A stretch of DNA of 23,737 nucleotides from Deltaproteobacteria bacterium. GTDB taxonomy: Bacteria > Desulfobacterota > Deferrisomatia > Deferrisomatales > Deferrisomataceae. The notes below the pieces were generated by a model that had not been told where the DNA came from, did no database searches, and saw only the letters and a list, made by a program, of their open reading frames with translations. Location of the stretch: assembly GCA_013152215.1 (NCBI GenBank), contig JAADGT010000104.1, forward strand, positions 1 to 23,737. Direction: 5' to 3'. Position 1 is the first letter of the stretch. Every line of letters begins with the position of its first letter. Below are positions 6,002 to 14,868 of this stretch, in pieces. The position numbers and the translations under genes were made by a program.

Positions 6002-7479
6002 GTGCGAATCGCAACCCGGTTGTTCCTCTACATTTTCACGCTCGTCGTGCTCGCCGCCGCCGCCCTCGGCCACGTGTCGGTGCAGGACGAGAAGCACCAC
6101 CTGATCGAGGCGACCCGGTCCAAGGCGTGGATCCTGGCCCGGGCCCTGGCCTCGGTGCTGCGTTACTACCACCCCACCGACCCCACGGTGGACCTGGAGC
6201 AGATCCTGGCCGAGATCAGCCCGTTCGAAGGCCCGGCCGTGCCTTCGCTCCGATTCTACGACCGGGACGGGAACCTGCTGAGCCTCGCCTGCCCCGAGTG
6301 CGGCGACCCGCCCCTACCCCACCAGCCCCTCGATCCGAACCGCATCGGCACGGAGGGCCGGGAGCAGGTGCTGGAGGTGGGAACCGAGCGGTTCCTGAGC
6401 GTGGTGCAGCCGGTGCGGAATCCGGATGGCGAGTTCCTCGGCGCCGTGGAGGTGGTCCTTCCCCTCCGCCACATCGGCGTGATCCTGTCGGGGGTGACGA
6501 GGCGGTTCCTCCTGTTCACCTCAGCCGTGGCCGCTCTGCTGGGGGTGGTGATCTTCCTGATCAGCCGGCTCAATATCTCCTTGCCGATCCGGCGGCTCAA
6601 GGAGGCCTCGCGGCGTCTCGGCGAGGGCGACCTGACCCTGCGCATGGACAAGACCGGCGTGGCCGACCTGGACGAGCTGGTGGACGAGTTCAACCGCATG
6701 GCCGCCAGGCTCGAGGAGCAGAGCCGGCAGAGGGAGGCGTTCTACCGGGAGAAGCTGAGGCTGGAGCGGGGCCTGCGCCACGCCGAGCGGCTCGCGTCGA
6801 TCGGGCAGCTGACCTCGGGGCTGGCCCACGAGATCGGCACCCCCCTCAACGTGATCCAGGGCCGGGCCGAGCAGGTGCTGGCCAGGCTCGGCCCCGACGA
6901 TCCCAATCGCAGGCCCCTGGAGGCCGTGGTCCGCCAAGTCCGGAGGATCACCGAGACCATCGACCGGCTCCTGGCGTTCTCCCGGAAGTCTGGCCGGGCG
7001 CTGGGGGAGGTTCGGTTGGGGGACGTGGTGGAGGAGGCGTTCTCCCTGTCGCGGCTGCGCACGAAACGCAACCGGCCCGAGGTGCGGTTGGACATCGCGG
7101 CCGATTCGGACCGGCTCAAGGGGGACGAGACCGCCCTTCGCCAGATGTTCGTGAACCTGATGCTCAACTCCCTCCAGGCCATGCCCGGGGGCGGAACGAT
7201 CCGGGTGACGATTGGGGAAGACCCGGGCGCCCCGGCCGACCGGCTCCGGGTCGTGTACGAGGACGAAGGCCCAGGCATTGCCCCCGAGATCCGAGGGAAG
7301 GTGTTCGATCCGTTCTTCACCACCAAGGACGTGGGCGAGGGCACCGGCCTGGGGCTGTTCATCGTGGCCAACATCGTGGACGAGCACGGGGGGGACATCC
7401 GGATCGAAGACGCCGCCGGGGGCGGGGCCCGGTTCGTGATCACGTTCTCCCGCACCGGCCCGGACGAAGGAGCACCGGC

Positions 7480-7483
<4 letters not shown>
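6002..7483 (+). CDS. Sensor histidine kinase with periplasmic sensor domain
   Basis: This is a 493-aa membrane histidine kinase. TM1 is at about residues 7-24, and the periplasmic sensor domain runs to about 165. That domain contains a CPEC pair (residues 97-100) in SLACPECGD, which could be redox- or metal-sensitive. TM2 is at about 168-188, followed by a HAMP domain (LPIRRLKEASRRLGEGDL) and a short coiled coil. The phosphoacceptor is His276 in SGLAHEIGTPLNV. The ATPase has the N box NLMLNSLQAM, G1 DEGPGIAPE, F box FDPFFTTK and G2 GEGTGLGLF. The start is the GTG at 6002 with AAGGAG upstream. The stop overlaps the regulator gene by four bases (ATGA), so they form a pair. The HEIGTPLN-type H box is common in kinases paired with NtrC-like regulators. 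The signal is unknown; envelope redox state is a reasonable guess given the CPEC pair and neighbours. Confidence 0.95.
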
Positions 7484-8841
<1,358 letters not shown>

Positions 8842-8880
8842 CCTGCGACATTTTGTCCCACTTGGCCCTTTTTGGGGCAG

Positions 8881-8990
8881 GAAAGCTGGGAGGCTGGGAA
8901 GCTGGAAGGCCAAAAACCCGGCTCCCGGCCTGCGCCGTCAGCCCTTACGTCCTAACGTCCCAGCCTCTAGCCTCCTAGCCTTCCAGCCCT
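8881..8990. repeat. AAGGCTAG-type octamer repeat forming an inverted pair
   Basis: The left arm (8881-8911, AAGCTGGGAGGCTGGG..) and right arm (8960-8988, CAGCCTCTAGCCTCC..) are built from 8-base units close to AAGGCTAG and their complement. Near the right arm, ACGTCCTAACGTCC repeats the unit seen at 14641-14655 in opposite orientation. The array ends four bases before the sigma54 promoter of ccmE, where activator sites would be expected. The remaining bases 8842-8880 contain T-rich segments but no gene. Confidence 0.75.
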
Positions 8991-8993
8991 CCC

Positions 8994-9009
8994 TGGCACG
9001 ACTCCTGCT
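8994..9009 (+). promoter_or_regulatory. sigma54 (-24/-12) promoter of the ccm operon
   Basis: TGGCACGACTCCTGCT matches the sigma54 consensus TGGCACG-N4-TTGCW at every informative base except one (C for the first T of TTGC). GG (8995-8996) and GC (9007-9008) are exactly ten bases apart. Transcription would start near 9020, giving a leader of about 115 bases before ccmE. The gene just upstream encodes an NtrC-type activator. Confidence 0.8.
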
Positions 9010-9024
9010 AAGCCCCTTCCCTTC

Positions 9025-9060
9025 GGTCGGCCGGCCCTTCGCCGGAGGGGCCCGCCGACC
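9025..9060 (+). other. GC hairpin in the ccmE leader
   Basis: GGTCGGC (9025-9031) pairs with GCCGACC (9054-9060), and inside it GGCCC (9033-9037) pairs with GGGCC (9048-9052). The hairpin begins a few bases after the predicted sigma54 start point. No T-run follows, so it is more likely to stabilise or regulate the transcript than to terminate it. Confidence 0.5.
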
Positions 9061-9074
9061 CGAGCCTGGCCGGC

Positions 9075-9112
9075 AAGCCTACCAGCTTCCCAGCCTCCTA
9101 GCTTTCTGGCCT
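9075..9112 (-). repeat. AAGGCTAG-type octamer array (inverted orientation)
   Basis: AAGCCTACCAGCTTCC... is the reverse complement of the octamer array at 9557-9627 on the other side of ccmE. Together the two arrays flank ccmE as inverted repeats. The array lies in the ccmE leader, immediately before its ribosome-binding site GGAGG. Confidence 0.65.
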
Positions 9113-9134
9113 TATCAGCCCGGAGGATCCGCGG

Positions 9135-9551
9135 ATGAAGAAGTCCACCCGCAAAGTCCTGGTGGGAGTCCTCGTGGTGGCCGTGGGCGTGGGGTTCCTG
9201 ATCTACCGGGGCATCTCCACCACCAGCGCCTACTACCTGACCGTGTCCGAGCTCAAGAACTCCCCCACCGGCCTGAAGCTCACCGACCGTGACTCCGTGC
9301 GGGTGGGGGGCGAGGTGGTGGGCGGCACGGTGCGCTACGACCAGAAGCGGCTGGTGCTCGAGTTCGCTGTGCGCGACGCCGAGGCTCCGAACGAGCAGAT
9401 CAACGCCCGGTACGAGGGCCCCAAGCCCGACGCCTTCAAGCCCGACATCGAGGTGCTGCTCGAGGGCACCTATGCCCGGGGCCAGAACCTGTTCCGGGCC
9501 GAGAACCTGCTGGTGAGGTGCCCCTCCAAGTACCAGTCGGAAGGGGAATGA
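9135..9551 (+). CDS. ccmE: CcmE heme chaperone, CxxxY variant
   Basis: This is a 138-aa membrane-anchored periplasmic heme chaperone of System I. One N-terminal membrane helix (residues 8-24) is followed by a beta-barrel OB-like domain with the family features YYLTVSEL, VRVGGEVVGGTV, VRYEGPKPDAF-type core and VLLEGTYARG. The heme-binding site near the C-terminus reads VRCPSKYQ, i.e. Cys129-x3-Tyr133, instead of the classical HxxxY. This CxxxY form is known from archaea and sulfate reducers such as Desulfovibrio. Family role: receives heme from CcmABCD and passes it to CcmF. The start ATG has GGAGG upstream. It is the first gene after the sigma54 promoter, and about 300 bases of repeats separate it from ccmF. 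Confidence 0.95.
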   Translation: MKKSTRKVLVGVLVVAVGVGFLIYRGISTTSAYYLTVSELKNSPTGLKLTDRDSVRVGGEVVGGTVRYDQKRLVLEFAVRDAEAPNEQINARYEGPKPDAFKPDIEVLLEGTYARGQNLFRAENLLVRCPSKYQSEGE

Positions 9552-9556
9552 GGTCC

Positions 9557-9627
9557 GGGGCCTTCGGCCCGCTGGAAGGCTCAAAGGCTGGAAGGCTAGA
9601 AGGCTAGGAGGCTGGAAGGCTGAAACC
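9557..9627 (+). repeat. AAGGCTAG-type octamer array after ccmE
   Basis: A short hairpin GGGGCCTTCGGCCC just after the ccmE stop leads into about six copies of an 8-base unit (GGCTGGAA, GGCTAGAA, GGCTAGGA and so on). The same hairpin plus array combination occurs at 19053-19117, showing that it is a mobile or duplicated unit. There is no coding potential beyond shadow frames. Confidence 0.75.
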
Positions 9628-9640
9628 ATTTCTCATCTCG

Positions 9641-9773
9641 GAGCAGAGGACAGTGGACAGAAGAATCTCAGGAGCGGTTTTCCCTGTCTTCTGTCCACCG
9701 AGTTCTGATTCCTGAAAGGCAGGTCCCTTGCCCTGCCCTCCGAGGTGGCGCGTCTATTTTGCCGCCGGGTTAG
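9641..9773. repeat. Dispersed long-hairpin repeat, copy 3 (left-truncated)
   Basis: This copy has the inner arms GAGGACAGTGGACAG and CTGTCTTCTGTCCACCG, the right outer arm GGTCCCTTGCCC and the tail ending ATTTTGCCGCCGGGTTAG also seen at 4300-4316. The left outer arm is missing; the octamer array abuts it. The bases 9774-9854 contain only a small GC hairpin (GGCCGCCTCGCGGCC) and the ccmF ribosome-binding site. Confidence 0.78.
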
Positions 9774-9854
9774 TACGTTTTCGCGAACAGGCCGCCTCGC
9801 GGCCTACCCCAGCCGTTCCCTGTCGAATGTCACCTGACGAGGAGGAGATCGCCC

Positions 9855-11807
9855 TTGGTCACCTTCGGTAACCTCTCCCAGTTCGGGGCCCTCGCCTTTT
9901 CCCTGCTGGCCATGGTGCTCCTGGTGGCGGGGGTCGTGCGAAACGACCTGCGGTGGATCCGCGCCGGCAAACGCAGCTTGGTGGCCGTGGCCGTGCTGGC
10001 CACGGGCGCCTCGGTGGCGTTGGGCTACCTGTTCCTCACCGACGCGTTCCAGGTGGAGTACGTGGCCTCCTACTCCGACCGGGCCCTGCCCGTGTTCTAC
10101 AAGGCCACGGCGTTCTGGGCCGGCCAGAAGGGCTCGCTCCTGTTCTGGGCCTGGGTCCTGAGCCTGTTCTCCGCCCTGGTCGTCCACAACAACCGGCGGG
10201 AGCCAGACTCCCGGGCCACCCCCTACGTGTACCTGGTGCTGGCCGGCACCTTGGCGTTCTTCCTGTTCCTGTTGTGCGCCGTCACCAACCCCTTCGAGAC
10301 CCTGGGGTTCGTGCCCCGCGACGGCCAGGGCCTGAACCCCATGCTCCAGAACCCCGGCATGGTGTTCCACCCGCCCACCCTGTTCCTGGGGTACATCGGT
10401 TTCACCATCCCCTTCGCCTACGCGGTGGCTGCCATGGTCACCGGCACCACCGACGCCTCCTGGATCCGCAAGACCCGGGCCTGGAACGTGCTGTCGTGGA
10501 TCTTCCTGACCGTGGGGATCATCCTGGGCGGGCAGTGGGCCTACGTGGAGCTCGGATGGGGCGGGTACTGGGCGTGGGACCCGGTGGAGAACGCCTCGTT
10601 CATCCCGTGGCTCACCTCCACGGCCTTCATCCACACCGCCATCATTCAGGAGCGGCGGGGCATCATGAAGGTCTGGAACATGTCGTTGATCCTCTTGACC
10701 TTCGTCCTTTGCATCTTCGGGACGTACCTGGTGCGCAGCGGGGTGCTCCAGTCGGTGCACGACTTCGGCGCCACCGGGCTGGGCGGGTACTTCCTGGCCT
10801 TCATCGTGATCACCCTGCTGGGCGGCATCTATCTGATCGCCGAGAGCTACGGCGAGCTCAAGACCCCGGGGGCACTGGAGTCGTACCTGTCCCGGGAGAG
10901 CACGTTCCTGTTCAACAACGTGATCCTTTTGGCCCTGGCCTTCGCCACCTTCTTCGGCACGGTGTTCCCCCTGATCTCGGAAGCGGTCACCGGCAACAAG
11001 GTCACGGTGGGCCCGCCGTTCTTCAATCAGGTGAACACCCCCCTGTTCCTGGTGCTCCTCCTGATCACCGGCGTGTGCCCTTTGATCGGGTGGCGCAAGG
11101 CCTCGCCGGTCAACCTGCGGCGCAACTTCCTCCGGCCGGCCGTGGCGGCCTTGGTGGGCGGCGCGATCCTGCTGGCCCTCGGGGTGGGGGAGCCGTACGC
11201 CCTGCTGGCCTTCACCCTGGCGGGGTTCGTTGCGGCCACCATCGTGCAGGAGTTCGTCACGGCCGTGGGCTCGCGTCGCAAGCTCACCGGAGAGTCCTCG
11301 CTCACGGCCGGGTTTCGCGTGCTGTGGCGGATGCGGCGGCGGTACGGGGGACACCTGGTCCACTTCGGGCTGGTCCTGATCGTGGTGGGCATCACCGGGT
11401 CGTCGGCCTACAAGCTGGAGACCCAGGCCACCCTGTCGAGGGGCGAGTCGTTGAAGATCGGCCGGTACGAGCTCAAGTACGAGGACTTCAAGACCTATCA
11501 GAAGTTCAACCGCACGGTGTACGCGGCGGTCCTGGGCGTGTACAACGACGGCGATCGGATCGGCCAACTGGAGGCCGAGCGCCGCTACTACGTGAACGCC
11601 CGGCAGCCCACGACCGAGGTGGCCCTGCGCTCGACCCTGGTCGAGGACCTCTACGTGACCATGCCCGGGATCGGCCGGACCGGCGAGATCACCCTCAAGG
11701 TCGCCGTGAACCCGCTGCTGATCTGGATCTGGATCGGGGGAGGGGTGATGGTGCTCGGGGGCATCCTGGCCATCGTCCCCTCCCGGAAGAGGAGGAGGGC
11801 GTCATGA
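9855..11807 (+). CDS. ccmF: CcmF heme lyase subunit
   Basis: This is a 650-aa polytopic membrane protein, normal length for CcmF. The tryptophan-rich WWD heme-handling domain GWGGYWAWDPVENASF lies near residues 233-248, and HPPTLFLGY, HTAIIQERRG and the late TM block RYGGHLVHFGLVLIVVG carry the conserved histidines of the family. After the last helices a periplasmic domain (SYKLETQATLSRGESL...) and a final TM follow. It ligates heme from CcmE to apocytochrome CxxCH thiols, with CcmH and CcmI. The start codon is TTG at 9855, chosen because GAGGAGGAG sits seven bases upstream and the protein then begins exactly like other CcmF proteins (GNLSQFGALAFSL). The stop overlaps the ccmH start (ATGA). 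Confidence 0.96.
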   Translation: MVTFGNLSQFGALAFSLLAMVLLVAGVVRNDLRWIRAGKRSLVAVAVLATGASVALGYLFLTDAFQVEYVASYSDRALPVFYKATAFWAGQKGSLLFWAWVLSLFSALVVHNNRREPDSRATPYVYLVLAGTLAFFLFLLCAVTNPFETLGFVPRDGQGLNPMLQNPGMVFHPPTLFLGYIGFTIPFAYAVAAMVTGTTDASWIRKTRAWNVLSWIFLTVGIILGGQWAYVELGWGGYWAWDPVENASFIPWLTSTAFIHTAIIQERRGIMKVWNMSLILLTFVLCIFGTYLVRSGVLQSVHDFGATGLGGYFLAFIVITLLGGIYLIAESYGELKTPGALESYLSRESTFLFNNVILLALAFATFFGTVFPLISEAVTGNKVTVGPPFFNQVNTPLFLVLLLITGVCPLIGWRKASPVNLRRNFLRPAVAALVGGAILLALGVGEPYALLAFTLAGFVAATIVQEFVTAVGSRRKLTGESSLTAGFRVLWRMRRRYGGHLVHFGLVLIVVGITGSSAYKLETQATLSRGESLKIGRYELKYEDFKTYQKFNRTVYAAVLGVYNDGDRIGQLEAERRYYVNARQPTTEVALRSTLVEDLYVTMPGIGRTGEITLKVAVNPLLIWIWIGGGVMVLGGILAIVPSRKRRRAS

Positions 11808-12286
11808 CCCGCAACGTCGTGTGGCTCGCCGCGCTCTGGCTCCTGGCCGCCGCGATCGTGCCGGCCCGGCCGGCCCTCGCCTTGACCGAGACCGAGGTGG
11901 CAGAGGGGCTCCTGTGCTACGCATGCCCGGGCGAGCCCCTGACCGCCGACCGGTGCAGGGGTGGGGATCAGATGCGGGCCGCCATCCGCCGAATGATCGC
12001 CGAGGGCAAGACCAAGCAAGAGATCCTGGACTACTTCGTCCAGGAGTTCGGGGAGGAGATCCTGACCTACCCGCCCAAGCGGGGCTTCAACCTGGTGGCC
12101 TACGTGGGACCGTTCGTAGGCCTCTTGGTCGGGGCAGCCGTGGCCGCGGTGGTGGTGCGGCGGTGGAGCTCGGCCGGCCGGCGCCGCTCCGAACCCCGGG
12201 GCTCGGGTTCCCCCCCCACCCGGCTCGACGAGAAGACCCGGCGCCGCATCGAGGAAGAGCTGTCTCACCTGGACGAGGAGGCGTGA
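11804..12286 (+). CDS. ccmH: CcmH-like thiol oxidoreductase, divergent motif
   Basis: This is a 160-aa protein with a signal peptide, a periplasmic domain and a C-terminal membrane helix at about 98-118. The classical CcmH signature LRCxxCQN is replaced by LLCYACPGEPLTADRC (Cys38, Cys41, Cys51). The rest of the domain is typical: MRAAIRRMIAEGKTKQEILDYFVQEFGEEILTYPP, followed by the helix and a charged tail. CcmH reduces or presents the apocytochrome dithiol to CcmF. The missing Arg and Gln, the PGEP insertion and the third cysteine are unusual. Its start overlaps the ccmF stop by four bases. Presence of any CcmH together with a CxxxY CcmE is noteworthy. Confidence 0.92.
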   Translation: MTRNVVWLAALWLLAAAIVPARPALALTETEVAEGLLCYACPGEPLTADRCRGGDQMRAAIRRMIAEGKTKQEILDYFVQEFGEEILTYPPKRGFNLVAYVGPFVGLLVGAAVAAVVVRRWSSAGRRRSEPRGSGSPPTRLDEKTRRRIEEELSHLDEEA

Positions 12287-12289
12287 CCC

Positions 12290-12598
12290 ATGGCCGTGGC
12301 GGTGTTCTGTGTTCTGGTGATCGGGCTCCTGGTGCTCACCGCGGCGCCCCTGTTCGGGCCCCGCGAGGCGCTGGTGGCCGACGACGACGCCCTACGCCAG
12401 CGGGTGGAGGCCCTGGAGCAGGAGAAGAAGGGGTACCTCAAGGCGATCAAGGACGTGGAGTTCGAGCGGGCCACCGGCAAGATCAGCGAGGAGGACTTCC
12501 AGGAGCTGAGAGAGTTCTACGCCCTAAAGGCGGCCGAGGCCATGGACGCCCTGGATCGGCTGGAGCAGGAGGCGCGGGGTGGCCCCAAGCGCGGGTGA
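12290..12598 (+). CDS. ccmI: CcmI-like N-terminal domain protein
   Basis: This is a 102-aa protein with one N-terminal membrane helix (residues 2-20) and a helical domain QEKKGYLKAIKDVEFERATGKISEEDFQELREFY. This matches the N-terminal region of CcmI (also called CycH), which usually carries a second helix and a C-terminal TPR domain. Here the TPR part is a separate gene at 14869, so CcmI appears split. Role: apocytochrome handling next to CcmF and CcmH. The start ATG lies three bases after the ccmH stop with GGAGGCG upstream. Its TGA stop overlaps the likely GTG start of ccmA. Confidence 0.8.
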   Translation: MAVAVFCVLVIGLLVLTAAPLFGPREALVADDDALRQRVEALEQEKKGYLKAIKDVEFERATGKISEEDFQELREFYALKAAEAMDALDRLEQEARGGPKRG

Positions 12599-13294
12599 GC
12601 CGTTCCTGGCCTGCGCAAGGCCTACGGCGGCGTCGAGGCCCTGAGGGGGGTGAGCTTCACCCTGGACGAAGGGGAGTTCCTGTGCCTGTTCGGGCCCAAC
12701 GGCGCGGGCAAGTCCACCCTGCTCAAAATTCTGGCCACCCTCCTCCGGCCCACCTCGGGCACGGTCCGGATCCGGGGCTTCGACCTGGAGGACGACCCCG
12801 AGGCGTTCCGGGCCCGGCTGGGGCTGGTGTCGCACCAGTCGTTCCTGTACGACGACCTCACGGCCCGGGAGAACCTGGAGTTCTACGCCGGCCTGTACGG
12901 GGTGGCCGACCCGGCCGGCCGGGCCGAGGAACTGCTCCGGCAGGTGGACCTGTACGACCGCAGGGACTCGCCCGTGGGGGCGTTCTCCCGGGGCATGCAG
13001 CAGCGGCTCACCATCGCCCGGGCCCTGGTGAACGATCCGGACCTGCTGCTCCTGGACGAGCCCTACACCGGCCTGGACGAGCACGCCGCCTCGGTGCTGC
13101 GCGACCGGCTCCGGGCGCTCCACGACCGTCGGCGCACCATCGTCATGGTCACCCACAACCTGCGCCGGGGCATCGAGTCGGCCACCCGGCTCGGCATCCT
13201 GGCCCGGGGCCGGCTGGTGTTCCTGGCCGGCCGCGACGAGGTGGACGCCGACGGGTTCGAGGACACCTACTTCCGCTGCATGGAGGCGCCGTGA
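12595..13294 (+). CDS. ccmA: CcmA heme-exporter ATPase, apparent 5' frameshift
   Basis: This is the ABC ATPase subunit of the CcmABCD heme-handling complex. It has GPNGAGKS (Walker A), the signature FSRGMQQRLTIARAL, LLLLDEP (Walker B), and ends in YFRCMEAP. The 5' end is odd. The natural start, GTG at 12595 overlapping the ccmI stop as GTGA, just as ccmB starts at 13291, opens the wrong frame. The conserved N-terminus GLRKAYGGVEALRGVSF (from 12608), including the A-loop Tyr, lies in the +1 frame, directly after the ccmI stop and without an ATG, GTG or TTG ahead of it. Removing one C near 12600-12602 would give VSVPGLRKAYGG. The first in-frame GTG (12650) would delete strand 1 and the A-loop. 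I treat it as one gene with a sequence error or real frameshift; the rest is intact. Confidence 0.9.
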
Positions 13295-13962
13295 GCCGGG
13301 TATGGTTCCTGTACCGCAAGGACCTGCGGATCGAGTTCCGGAAGAAGGAGTCCGTGGCGTCCATGACCTTCTTCGGGGCCCTGGTGCTGGTGATCCTGAA
13401 CGTGGCCCAGGGGCCGGGCCGGCGGCTCACCCCCGAGACGGCGGCCGGGGTGCTGTGGGTGGCCGTGATCTTCTCGGCCGTGCTGGGCCTGGGCCGGGTG
13501 TTCGCCCGCGAGCGGGAGAACGGGTGCATCTCGGCCCTGCTGGTGAGCCCGGCGTCGCCGGGCACGGTGTTCACGGCCAAGGCCTTGGTGAACCTGACCC
13601 TGATGCTCCTGTCCCAGGCCGTGCTGGTGCCGGTGTTCTTCGTGCTGTTCGGGACCGGCCTGGCCGGTGGGCCCCTGGCGCTGGTGCCGTCGCTCCTGCT
13701 GGTGGACGCGGGGTTCTCGGCCGCGGGCACCCTGCTGTCGGCCGTGTCGGCCGGCACCCGGCGAAACGAGGTGCTCCTTCCGATCCTCCTGTTTCCTTTG
13801 ATCCTTCCCCTGGTGGCCCTGGCCGTGAAGGCCACGGGCGGCGCCCTGGCGGGCCGACCCCTGACGGAGCTCCTGCCCCTGCTGGAGCCGCTGGCCGCGT
13901 TCGGCCTGATCTACGCCGCCGCGGGCTACCTCCTGTTCCCGTTCGTCGTGCGAGAGGGGTGA
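13291..13962 (+). CDS. ccmB: CcmB heme-exporter membrane subunit
   Basis: This is a 223-aa integral membrane protein, the usual CcmB length, with about six hydrophobic helices. The start is the GTG at 13291 overlapping the ccmA stop (GTGA). The N-terminus VSRVWFLYRKDLRIEFRKKES is typical of CcmB. The family-type cytoplasmic loop FARERENGCISALLVSPASPGTVFTAKAL couples to the ATPase CcmA. Downstream helices include LLPILLFPLILPLVALAVKA. It works with CcmA, CcmC and CcmD to release heme-loaded CcmE. ccmC follows after four bases. Confidence 0.93.
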   Translation: MSRVWFLYRKDLRIEFRKKESVASMTFFGALVLVILNVAQGPGRRLTPETAAGVLWVAVIFSAVLGLGRVFARERENGCISALLVSPASPGTVFTAKALVNLTLMLLSQAVLVPVFFVLFGTGLAGGPLALVPSLLLVDAGFSAAGTLLSAVSAGTRRNEVLLPILLFPLILPLVALAVKATGGALAGRPLTELLPLLEPLAAFGLIYAAAGYLLFPFVVREG

Positions 13963-13966
13963 GACC

Positions 13967-14641
13967 GTGACGTCCCGACGTGTTCCTCTCCTACCCCTGC
14001 TCTCGGCCGTGCTGCTGCCGGCGGCCGTGGCCATGGTGTTCTTTTACGCGCCCACCGAACGCACCATGGGGGTGGTTCAGAAGATCTTCTACTTCCACCT
14101 TTCGCTCGCGGCGGTCGCGTTCCTCTCGTTCTTCGTGGCCTGCGTGGCCGGGGTGCTGTACCTGGTACGGGGAAAACGGCGGTGGGACGCCTGGGGCGCG
14201 GCCGGGGTGGAGGTGGGGGTGGTGTTCACCACGCTGGTCCTGATCACCGGCTCCCTGTGGGGCCGGCCCATCTGGAACACCTGGTGGACCTGGGACCCCC
14301 GGCTCACCACCTCGCTGATCCTGTGGTTCATCTACACCGCCTGCCTGATCCTGCGCTCGGCCGTGGAGAGCGAGACCCGCCGGGCCACCTACGCCGCGGT
14401 CATGGCCGTGGCCGGGTTCGTGGACGTGCCCATCGTGTTCCTGTCGGCGCGGCTGTTCCGCAGCATCCACCCCACCGTGATCCGGTCCGACTCGGTGGGC
14501 CTGGAGCCGTCCATGATCGCGACCCTGGTGGTGTGCATGGCGGCCATGCTCGTGTTCTGGGCAGGCCTGGTGCGGCTGCGCTACGGCCTGCACCTCCAGG
14601 AGGCCGAGCTGGGGGATCTGACGAGAAGGCTAGGAGGCTAG
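13967..14641 (+). CDS. ccmC: CcmC heme-handling membrane protein
   Basis: This is a 224-aa membrane protein with six helices. The WWD domain GRPIWNTWWTWDPRLTTSLILW lies at about 99-120 and is flanked by the two expected heme-ligand histidines, His44 in FYFHLS and His168 in SIHPTV. CcmC attaches heme to CcmE. The start is a GTG at 13967, four bases after the ccmB stop. Its last codons (AGA AGG CTA GGA GGC TAG) are made of the AAGGCTAG octamer repeat, so the C-terminal RRLGG and the stop codon come from repeat DNA. This suggests that the repeat inserted into, or was recruited at, the 3' end of the gene. Confidence 0.95.
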   Translation: MTSRRVPLLPLLSAVLLPAAVAMVFFYAPTERTMGVVQKIFYFHLSLAAVAFLSFFVACVAGVLYLVRGKRRWDAWGAAGVEVGVVFTTLVLITGSLWGRPIWNTWWTWDPRLTTSLILWFIYTACLILRSAVESETRRATYAAVMAVAGFVDVPIVFLSARLFRSIHPTVIRSDSVGLEPSMIATLVVCMAAMLVFWAGLVRLRYGLHLQEAELGDLTRRLGG

Positions 14642-14700
14642 GACGTTAGGACGTTGGGGCGTATTGTTTTTTGGCCTTCTAGCCTTCCAGCTTTCCAGCC
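14624..14700. repeat. AAGGCTAG-type octamer stem-loop inside the ccm operon
   Basis: The left arm AGAAGGCTAGGAGGCTAG plus two GGACGTTA units, and the right arm GGCCTTCTAGCCTTCCAGC.., are separated by a spacer with GTATTGTTTTTT. The arms can pair into a long imperfect stem. It overlaps the last codons of ccmC and precedes ccmD by about 20 bases. The T6 tract lies in the loop rather than after the stem, so termination is not obvious. Confidence 0.75.
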
Positions 14701-14719
14701 TTTGAAACGGAGAACGGAC

Positions 14720-14866
14720 ATGACCAAGCAGACGTTCGTGGTGTTGGCGTACATGGCCATCTGGGGCGGGCTCGCCCTCTACGTCGCGGGGCTCGCCCGG
14801 CGGCAGGCACGGGTGGCCCGGCAGATCGAGGCCCTCAGGGAGCGGCTCGGCCGCGGGGAGGAGTAG
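14720..14866 (+). CDS. ccmD: CcmD-like small membrane protein
   Basis: This is a 48-aa protein, typical of CcmD in size and layout: a short polar start, one hydrophobic helix (residues 7-24, VVLAYMAIWGGLALYVAG) and a basic, helical tail (RRQARVARQIEALRERL). CcmD stabilises the CcmABC-CcmE complex. The start ATG has GGAG about seven bases upstream. Position directly after ccmC supports the call. The next gene starts two bases after its stop. Confidence 0.85.
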   Translation: MTKQTFVVLAYMAIWGGLALYVAGLARRQARVARQIEALRERLGRGEE

Positions 14867-14868
14867 CC

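Noticed and set aside
5992..7479. Long in-frame extension upstream of the NtrC-type regulator
   Set aside because: It is the alternate frame of the kinase gene (Pro/Arg/Gly-rich); the receiver domain starts at the ATG at 7480 with the ATGA overlap.
8877..9120. CRISPR array or tRNA-like structure
   Set aside because: The repeat unit is eight bases in contiguous degenerate copies with no spacers, and no cloverleaf can be drawn.
9738..9775. sigma54-like GTGGCGCGTC...TTTTGCC upstream of ccmF
   Set aside because: GG and GC are twelve bases apart, not ten, and the sequence is part of a repeat tail found at other sites.
9804..11567. Minus-strand open frame of 587 codons opposite ccmF
   Set aside because: Low-complexity His/Gln/Gly composition typical of an antisense frame; ccmF motifs on the plus strand are complete.
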